Source: Clostridia bacterium (GTDB lineage: Bacteria; Bacillota; Clostridia; Oscillospirales; CAG-272). Taken from it: a DNA stretch of 10,592 nt. Position 1 is the stretch's first letter. The number at the start of each line of letters is the position of its first letter. The stretch is taken from positions 1-10,592 of the forward strand of contig JAKSPV010000038.1 of assembly GCA_024404475.1 (NCBI GenBank). Direction: 5' to 3'. Below, in pieces: positions 1-4,269 of this stretch. Both the position numbers and the translations under genes were made by a program. The notes under the pieces are model-generated. The model saw nothing but the letters and a program-made list of their open reading frames with translations. It did not search any database and had not been told where the DNA came from.

Positions 1-6
1 ACCGAT

Positions 7-12
7 GGAGGT
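7..12 (+). promoter_or_regulatory. Ribosome binding site that decides the peptide start
   Basis: GGAGGT lies 8 bases before the ATG at 21 but only 2 bases before the in-frame ATG at 15. Normal Shine-Dalgarno spacing therefore selects the ATG at 21 and removes two residues from the longest reading. Confidence 0.8.
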
Positions 13-20
13 AAATGAAT

Positions 21-227
21 ATGAAAACAAAAGAAGAACTCAACGCCCTCAAAAAAGAGGTTGAAGCACTGAACAAGAAACTCGCGGAGCTGACGGATGA
101 TGAACTTTTACTGGTCGTCGGCGGCGATGGGCACAATTTCGGCGGCGAGAAGGGTGATGAAGGCCTTCCCGACGGTCAGGTCATCACTTCTGGCCCTGTC
201 AGCACATCGTGGCAGTTCTTTGACTGA
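21..227 (+). CDS. Small peptide precursor with a Gly-Gly leader (bacteriocin-like)
   Basis: This encodes 68 residues. Residues 1-33 form a charged amphipathic helix (MKTKEELNAL onward) with the run LAELTDDELLLVVGG ending at Gly34-Gly35. This matches the double-glycine leaders cut by C39 peptidase domains of peptide-exporting ABC transporters, as in class II bacteriocins and related peptides of clostridia. The predicted mature part, residues 36-68, is acidic, rich in Gly, Ser and Thr, ends in WQFFD and has no cysteine. That argues against thioether-bridged peptides such as lanthipeptides and sactipeptides. The product would be a secreted peptide, either antimicrobial or signalling. No modification, immunity or transporter gene is visible, but the window begins just upstream, so such genes could lie to the left. 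The leader is clear; the activity is inferred. Confidence 0.68.
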   Translation: MKTKEELNALKKEVEALNKKLAELTDDELLLVVGGDGHNFGGEKGDEGLPDGQVITSGPVSTSWQFFD

Positions 228-293
228 ACCCCGCTTTCACAAAATCAGGCATAACGATTACCGCAGCATTCTAAAAGAATCCTTGCAACCAAA

Positions 294-338
294 CAAAAAA
301 CTCCGACATCCGATACAATCCGGATGCGGAGTTTTTTT
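294..338. terminator. Bidirectional intrinsic terminator between the peptide gene and marR
   Basis: The left arm is ACTCCG-A-CATCCG (300-312) and the right arm CGGATG-CGGAGT (321-332), with one bulged A and an 8-base loop. It is followed by a T run at 332-338 on the plus strand. A matching A run at 295-300 gives TTTTTTG on the minus strand. It can therefore end transcription of both the peptide gene and the convergent marR gene. Confidence 0.88.
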
Positions 339-380
339 CTTGATTTTAGATGCTTTTTGCATACACAGAGGAAGCAAGAA

Positions 381-412
381 CACAGCCGACTGTGCGGGGG
401 GACGTCCCCCGC
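381..412. repeat. Two adjacent GC-rich hairpins downstream of marR
   Basis: CACAG-CCGA-CTGTG (381-394) directly abuts a second element whose core GGGGGACGTCCCCC (397-410) is a perfect 14-bp palindrome inside a G/C-flanked stem at 394-412. They lie in the 210-base gap between the peptide gene and marR, on the 3' side of marR. No T run follows, so they are not terminators by themselves. They resemble dispersed intergenic palindromes of the REP type, but only one copy is in this window. Confidence 0.5.
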
Positions 413-437
413 AAGTCTCCGAATTCTCCCCCGGCAG

Positions 438-992
438 TCAGATTTCCTTGAGCGGCATCGGCTTACCGTGGGGATGATGCGGACCGCCGTGAGGGCCGTG
501 ATGCCCGTGCGGGCCATGGTGGCCGTGGGGGCCGGGGTGGCAGTGAGGACGATTCTCACCGAAAACACCGGACTCCAGATGTGCGCTCAGTTTGTCGCAG
601 AGAGCGCAGAATTCCGCTGCCTCCTCTTCCGTGAAGCAGGCAGCAAGTTTCGCATTCTCTTCGTTGAAGCGCGTTTCGATGCGCCCGACGGCGTCTTTGC
701 CGCTCTCGCTGAGGAAAACCTTCGTGGCCCGGCTGTCCGTCTCGTCGCTCACGCGAGTGACCAGGCCGTTTTCTTCCATGCGGCCCAGAAGCTCGGACAT
801 CGAGGAGGGGCGCACGTCCATGATTTCGCACAGTTCGGAGGGAGCCGCACCGTCATGTTCACGCAGGGTCATCAGCATCCGACCAACTGCGGGCGGAAAC
901 TCCTGCTCGTGCATCGGGCGCCGGCGCATGGCGCGCATCAGTTTGAGAACGCTTTTTGTTACGTCGTTTCTTCTTTCGATCATTTCTTCCAT
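438..992 (-). CDS. MarR-family transcriptional regulator with a His-rich C-terminal tail
   Basis: This encodes 184 residues, longer than the roughly 140-150 usual for MarR because of its tail. The winged helix-turn-helix covers about residues 35-105: PAVGRMLMTLREHDG, then the recognition helix region RPSSMSELLGRMEENGLVTR (61-80), then the wing DETDSRATKVFLS (83-95). Flanking N- and C-terminal helices would make the dimer. Residues 150-175 hold 12 histidines in GPHGHH-like units plus one cysteine (HCH), a plausible soft-metal binding segment. The start at 992 has GAAAGGAG six bases upstream. Two copies of a GTTAGGTNCCTAAC palindrome overlap its promoter, so autorepression is expected. The ligand could be a metal or a small phenolic or drug-like compound. 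No transporter or enzyme gene follows it before the terminator. Confidence 0.93.
   Translation of the reverse strand: MEEMIERRNDVTKSVLKLMRAMRRRPMHEQEFPPAVGRMLMTLREHDGAAPSELCEIMDVRPSSMSELLGRMEENGLVTRVSDETDSRATKVFLSESGKDAVGRIETRFNEENAKLAACFTEEEAAEFCALCDKLSAHLESGVFGENRPHCHPGPHGHHGPHGHHGPHGGPHHPHGKPMPLKEI
468..545 (-). repeat. Degenerate 18-bp coding repeat for the His-rich tail
   Basis: The end of marR is built from about two and a half copies of an 18-base unit coding Gly-Pro-His-Gly-His-His, with third-position differences between copies. The final unit is altered to GPHGGPHHPH. Synonymous drift between copies suggests the protein sequence is kept, not a very recent slippage expansion. Confidence 0.75.
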
Positions 993-998
993 TTTGTA

Positions 999-1006
999 CT
1001 CCTTTC
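999..1006 (-). promoter_or_regulatory. Ribosome binding site of marR
   Basis: On the minus strand GAAAGGAG precedes the ATG at 992 by six bases. This fixes the start, and no better upstream start is in frame. Confidence 0.85.
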
Positions 1007-1035
1007 ACATGACACAGAACAGTCAAAGACAGTTC

Positions 1036-1049
1036 GTTAGGTACCTAAC
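1036..1049. promoter_or_regulatory. MarR operator 1 (perfect palindrome at the transcription start)
   Basis: GTTAGGTACCTAAC is a perfect 14-bp palindrome. It lies just downstream of the marR -10 box, covering about +2 to +16 of the predicted transcript. It matches the general pattern of MarR-dimer sites. Its centre is 28 bp from that of the second copy. Confidence 0.88.
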
Positions 1050-1057
1050 CGAACACC

Positions 1058-1086
1058 ATTATAGTTAGGTGCCTAACAATTGTCAA
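1058..1086 (-). promoter_or_regulatory. Consensus sigma-A promoter of marR
   Basis: On the minus strand, TTGACA (1081-1086) and TATAAT (1058-1063) are both perfect consensus boxes and are separated by exactly 17 bases. Transcription should start near 1051. The spacer is almost wholly taken up by operator 2, so a bound regulator would directly block RNA polymerase. Confidence 0.92.
1064..1077. promoter_or_regulatory. MarR operator 2 (inside the promoter spacer)
   Basis: GTTAGGTGCCTAAC differs from operator 1 only at the eighth base, which breaks the central pair of the palindrome. It sits directly against the -10 box and fills the spacer between the two promoter boxes. Confidence 0.88.
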
Positions 1087-1118
1087 GAGTTTTTTGAAAA
1101 TTTTTTTACTTTTTTAAA
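1087..1118 (-). promoter_or_regulatory. A-tract region upstream of the marR promoter (UP-element-like)
   Basis: Read on the minus strand, three A-tracts (plus-strand T runs at 1090-1095, 1101-1107 and 1110-1115) lie directly upstream of TTGACA at roughly helical spacing. Such A/T-rich stretches commonly bind the RNA polymerase alpha C-terminal domains and raise promoter strength, or bend DNA. The role is inferred from position and composition. Confidence 0.45.
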
Positions 1119-1263
1119 TCGGTATTTCGCAGCACCTCTTTTTCGGCAGTTCATTCACTCCATTACTGCTCCTTCCTGCGGTCGTCATCTCCGGATTCCC
1201 CGTTCCGGTCCTCAACCCGGAGATAGATACTATAAGAGAGCGAACGTACACACTCACCGAAGC
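1119..1263. other. Intergenic stretch with one inverted repeat
   Basis: I see no gene here. An inverted repeat, ATCTCCGG (1187-1194) and CCGGAGAT (1217-1224), extends on the minus strand to an 11-bp stem with one G-U pair around a 16-base loop. The loop itself contains a short CCG/CGG pairing. It lies beyond the terminator of the methyltransferase operon and has no flanking T run. It may be structured RNA or chance. Confidence 0.35.
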
Positions 1264-1308
1264 AAAACAAAACCCCGGAAACCCTCTCAACAAAGGGTTT
1301 CCAGGGTT
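1264..1308 (-). terminator. Intrinsic terminator of the mttB-like operon
   Basis: The stem pairs AACCC-C-GGAAACCCT (1271-1285) with AGGGTTTCC-A-GGGTT (1294-1308), with a single internal mismatch and an 8-base loop. On the minus strand it is followed by TTGTTTTG. It lies 28 bases past the methyltransferase stop codon. Confidence 0.9.
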
Positions 1309-1336
1309 CTTTCTGCCGTTCTTTCGGGACTTCGGC

Positions 1337-2707
1337 TCAAAGCTGATCCATATGCGATCTTGCCCAGTCGTAGATCTCGTCCAGCGCTCTTGCTTTATCC
1401 TTATCCAGTTCAAAGGGATTCTCCCGGATGAGCTTCTTGGCCTCCGCTTTCGCGTTCTGATGGACGTCCGGCTTGCCGGCGCTGATCCACTGCTGCAGCT
1501 GATAACTCGGGAACAAACGGGAATTCCACTGGTTTTCCTGATAATGTTCCACCGTAGACAGTTCCGAAATGAAATCGTCGTCGGTGTTTTCCAGAACGAC
1601 ATCCAGAAGCAGATGCTCTTCGTCGAAGACCGTATCGCTCATCTCGTAAACCTTCCTGAGCCCATCCAGGATCTCACGGTCTACCATCAGCTGAACGGGA
1701 GAAAACACTTCATCCATGGAGAGTCCGCCGGCGCCGGTAAAGTTCCGTTTCCCATATTCCGCCATGATGCCGGCGTACATGGCCTTCTGTGCTGCCGCCT
1801 GCTGGTTCGGCACCTGAGACATGGTGTTGAGACACTTGGAGACGATCTGCGTTTTGAAGATGGTTTTGTTGATCTCGATCTCGATCCGGTTAATGGCGAT
1901 ATTCGTCGGCGTTCCGTAGATAAAGGACATATATTTCATATCAAACGGGTACAGGTTGACGCTCATGCTGAGTTCCTTCGCGCCGAGAGCATCGAACACC
2001 ATGCCGCCGCCCAAAACTTCCGCCACAGCTACGGTAAAGCCGGACACGATGGTCGCGGGCGTGCTGAGCCCGATGATGGGCATATCGCCCACGGCAACCG
2101 ACGACTCGGGATAACGCATGAACATCTCCAAGGTACAGTCCACCTCGTTCCCCGTCATTTTCAAAGGCGAGATCAAGTGGATGCCGAGGGCATTTTCGAG
2201 CCCCATGATATCCATGCACTGCTTCAAAAGCAAATCGGTGCCGATGGATTTATACCCGGCCCACTGGGGCGCACCGCGGGAGTTTTTCGCGCTGCTGACA
2301 AACTGGGAAATGCCCTGCAGCGGCAGCGGAACGTCCTGCGGGATGCCGGGCGCGCTTCCGGTGATGCCGGAATTCCTCATGGCGTCGATCAAACGGGCCA
2401 TGTCATTGTTATCCGCCTCCGTAATCGGGCGGACACGGTCATCCCAGTCCACGATGTGGTTGGCATGTCCGAGGCAGGAGGCGGTAAATTTTGTCGGTGC
2501 GGAATATTCTTTTCCGGCCTGGAACCTTTTTACGAATGCATCGGTGTACGCTTCCGTAAAGCATACGCGTCCGTTCACAAAGGAGATTCCTTCCACCTCT
2601 TCCAGCTTTTTCAGAACGGTCTTGTTTTCAACGAGAAGTCCCTTTTTCGCCAGAAGGACCAATGCGTTCTGATAGATCTTTTCAATAATGGCATCATAAT
2701 GACCCAT
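1337..2707 (-). CDS. MttB-superfamily corrinoid-dependent methyltransferase, non-pyrrolysine
   Basis: This encodes 456 residues, close to the 470-500 usual for the trimethylamine methyltransferase family (Pfam MTTB). Family-like stretches include ISPLKMTGNEVD (179-190), the Gly-rich core VAEVLGGGMVFDALGAKE (228-245), GAGGLSMDEVFSPVQLMVDREI (325-346), and a C-terminal block with HYQENQW (388-394), the YQLQQWISAGKPD segment (402-414) and a final helical region. Members move a methyl group from a quaternary or tertiary amine to the cobalt of a partner corrinoid protein in the cytoplasm. True MttB uses an in-frame UAG for pyrrolysine. Here the frame has no internal stop, which places it with non-pyrrolysine members acting on betaine-like compounds. 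AAGGAG lies about ten bases before the ATG at 2707. It follows an oxidoreductase gene by 23 bases, so the two are one operon. No corrinoid-protein gene is adjacent, and the substrate is unknown. Confidence 0.88.
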   Translation of the reverse strand: MGHYDAIIEKIYQNALVLLAKKGLLVENKTVLKKLEEVEGISFVNGRVCFTEAYTDAFVKRFQAGKEYSAPTKFTASCLGHANHIVDWDDRVRPITEADNNDMARLIDAMRNSGITGSAPGIPQDVPLPLQGISQFVSSAKNSRGAPQWAGYKSIGTDLLLKQCMDIMGLENALGIHLISPLKMTGNEVDCTLEMFMRYPESSVAVGDMPIIGLSTPATIVSGFTVAVAEVLGGGMVFDALGAKELSMSVNLYPFDMKYMSFIYGTPTNIAINRIEIEINKTIFKTQIVSKCLNTMSQVPNQQAAAQKAMYAGIMAEYGKRNFTGAGGLSMDEVFSPVQLMVDREILDGLRKVYEMSDTVFDEEHLLLDVVLENTDDDFISELSTVEHYQENQWNSRLFPSYQLQQWISAGKPDVHQNAKAEAKKLIRENPFELDKDKARALDEIYDWARSHMDQL

Positions 2708-2730
2708 GGTTCCGATTCTCCTTAACAGTA

Positions 2731-3966
2731 TTATTGATGCTCTTTCCAGTACTTCTCCGCCGCGGCGATATCGTCAGCCGTGGGCGCATAGGGGATGGAC
2801 GAGCAGCGGAAATCGACCTTGCCGTTCTCACGCGGATAAGGAGACACGTTGTCGTTCTCGTAGAGTTTTCTGTCTTCCTCTTTGGAAAAATCGGGGATAT
2901 CGTACGCGCAATTGCCATTGAGGACGCTTCTCCACGCGAGAATGGCGACAGACGCCATCGCAGTCGCACGGTATACGTTCCAGTACGGTGTCTCACCCTT
3001 TTCGAGCGCCTTCACAAACTCGTGGATGACCCAGAAGTCACCGCCGTCGTGACCGGTTCTGTCGGCGTACTCGCCGAGCTCCTTGTCCGGCCATTCGCAG
3101 TCATACTCGGCCTCGCACTGTTCCACATCAGCAGGTTTCGTCAATTTGCCGTAAGAGACACGCATCTTGCCGGTGGTAGGGCTGATTTCCGCACCGCCCT
3201 TCGTGCAGCAGAGACGGTAATGCGAGCCGTGAGGGAAAAATATCGACCACCCGTTGACGCGGAACACGGCGTCGTTGTCGGTCTGGATCATGATGATGGC
3301 TGCGGCGTCGCCGGTATTGAGCGCGGTGTCCTTTGCGACCTCAGGGGCAAAAGCAGCCATGGCGGTCACCCGCTTCGGCATGCAGTCTGTCATCTTCATA
3401 ATGGGAGCGAGCGCATGGGTGGTATAGTACGTACGGGGCGTCCAGTTTCTCCAGTGCATGACGCCGGTCGCATAACGGTTCTGTTCGTCAGAGCTCATGG
3501 GATGGACGTATTCACCCTCACCGTATACGATCTTGCCGAGTTTGCCGCTCTTGTAGAGTTTCTCCATGGCAAGATTCGGCTTCGTGTAGGGGTAATTTTC
3601 CAAAAGGCCGTAGATCTTGCCTGTCTCCTCGACCGCACGGACGAGTTCAACGCCCTCAGCCATGGTGACGTTGCTGGTCGTCTCGCTGAGAACGTGCTTG
3701 CCCGCACGCATCGCTTTGATCGCGTACGGCGTGTGCTCGCTGAAATAGTTCGCGAGAATGACGGCATCCATATCGTGTTTGAGAAATTCGTCATAGTCGG
3801 AATAGAACGTCACTTTGTCCATATCCGGGAGTTCCCTTTTCAGACGCGCAACGGTCTTTTCGTTCTTTTCACAATAGGCGACGACCTCGGCGCCCGATGC
3901 TCTAAGTGACGAAACGAAGCTGGCGCCTCTGCCTCCTCCGATGATGCCGAATCTGAGTTTAGCCAT
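2731..3966 (-). CDS. Gfo/Idh/MocA-family NAD(P)-dependent protein (oxidoreductase or GH109-like)
   Basis: This encodes 411 residues. An N-terminal Rossmann fold carries the dinucleotide motif GIIGGGRG (7-14), then DAVILANYFSEHTPYAIKAMRAGKHVLSE (67-95, read as separate strands and helices). The C-terminal alpha/beta domain holds TTHALAPIM with His184, at the place of the usual catalytic histidine, and GHDGGDF (305-311). The family oxidises or reduces sugar-like substrates, and some members use NAD in glycoside cleavage (GH109). The normal EKP motif reads ETTSN here, so the lysine is missing. GGAAGG is 8 bases from the ATG at 3966 but only 2 from the ATG at 3972, so 3966 is chosen. A longer in-frame reading to 4083 would run through the promoter and is rejected. 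It is the first gene of a two-gene operon with the MttB-like protein. Confidence 0.88.
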   Translation of the reverse strand: MAKLRFGIIGGGRGASFVSSLRASGAEVVAYCEKNEKTVARLKRELPDMDKVTFYSDYDEFLKHDMDAVILANYFSEHTPYAIKAMRAGKHVLSETTSNVTMAEGVELVRAVEETGKIYGLLENYPYTKPNLAMEKLYKSGKLGKIVYGEGEYVHPMSSDEQNRYATGVMHWRNWTPRTYYTTHALAPIMKMTDCMPKRVTAMAAFAPEVAKDTALNTGDAAAIIMIQTDNDAVFRVNGWSIFFPHGSHYRLCCTKGGAEISPTTGKMRVSYGKLTKPADVEQCEAEYDCEWPDKELGEYADRTGHDGGDFWVIHEFVKALEKGETPYWNVYRATAMASVAILAWRSVLNGNCAYDIPDFSKEEDRKLYENDNVSPYPRENGKVDFRCSSIPYAPTADDIAAAEKYWKEHQ

Positions 3967-4018
3967 GATCATGACCTTCCGTATTAACAGTAGAATAAAA
4001 CGGTTTCCCGCCTCTTTG

Positions 4019-4047
4019 ATAGTAGCACACCGCAGGCGAGAAGTCAA
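4019..4047 (-). promoter_or_regulatory. Promoter of the oxidoreductase-mttB operon
   Basis: On the minus strand TTGACT (4042-4047) and TACTAT (4019-4024) are 17 bases apart, and a TG one base before the -10 box makes it an extended -10 promoter. The predicted start near 4012 leaves a leader of about 45 bases. Confidence 0.75.
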
Positions 4048-4124
4048 CAGAAAACGGACTTTGCGGCAAAAAGGCGCCGGCATATCCGGCCGTGTCCGAA
4101 AAAGAAAAAAGGAAAATTTTTCTA

Positions 4125-4153
4125 TTGCGGAAATTTTTCGCCCGTGTTATACT
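4125..4153 (+). promoter_or_regulatory. Promoter of the coiled-coil protein gene
   Basis: TTGCGG (4125-4130) and TATACT (4148-4153) are 17 bases apart, with an extended -10 TG at 4145-4146. It diverges from the operon promoter on the other strand; the two -35 boxes are about 77 bases apart. Transcription should start near 4160. Confidence 0.75.
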
Positions 4154-4159
4154 GAAAAT

Positions 4160-4269
4160 GTCAAAAAACGTTAGCCACTGCGCCGGATATCTCGTATAAA
4201 CAAGTGTAAAAGAAAGGCGGGGACGACCCGCCGCGAACTCAAAAATCCGATCGAAGAAGGTAACACACC
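4160..4269 (+). other. Long 5' leader of the coiled-coil gene with a GC hairpin
   Basis: The predicted transcript has about 110 untranslated bases. It contains a perfect hairpin GGCGGG-GACGA-CCCGCC (4216-4232) with no T run after it, so it is not a terminator. A GAAGAAGG ribosome site at 4253-4260 precedes the ATG at 4270. I recognise no known riboswitch. Confidence 0.45.

Noticed and set aside
324..1040. Plus-strand open frame opposite marR
   Set aside because: It starts inside a terminator, lacks a ribosome site, and runs through the marR operators.
1069..1431. Plus-strand frame in the gap after the marR promoter
   Set aside because: It begins within operator 2, has no ribosome site, and overlaps the terminator and the 3' end of the methyltransferase gene.
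1337..2707. Pyrrolysine-containing MttB
   Set aside because: The 456-codon frame has no in-frame UAG, so this is a non-pyrrolysine member of the superfamily.
1352..2725. Plus-strand open frame opposite the methyltransferase gene
   Set aside because: It is an antisense shadow with an Arg/His-rich product and no family features. The minus strand encodes a recognisable MttB protein with a ribosome site and terminator.
2734..3909. Plus-strand open frame opposite the oxidoreductase gene
   Set aside because: The minus strand has the Rossmann motif, a promoter and a ribosome site, and the plus-strand product has none of these.
3967..4083. N-terminal extension of the oxidoreductase to 4083
   Set aside because: The extension would cover the predicted promoter and carries no conserved features. 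The Rossmann strand begins right after the ATG at 3966, which has a well-placed ribosome site.
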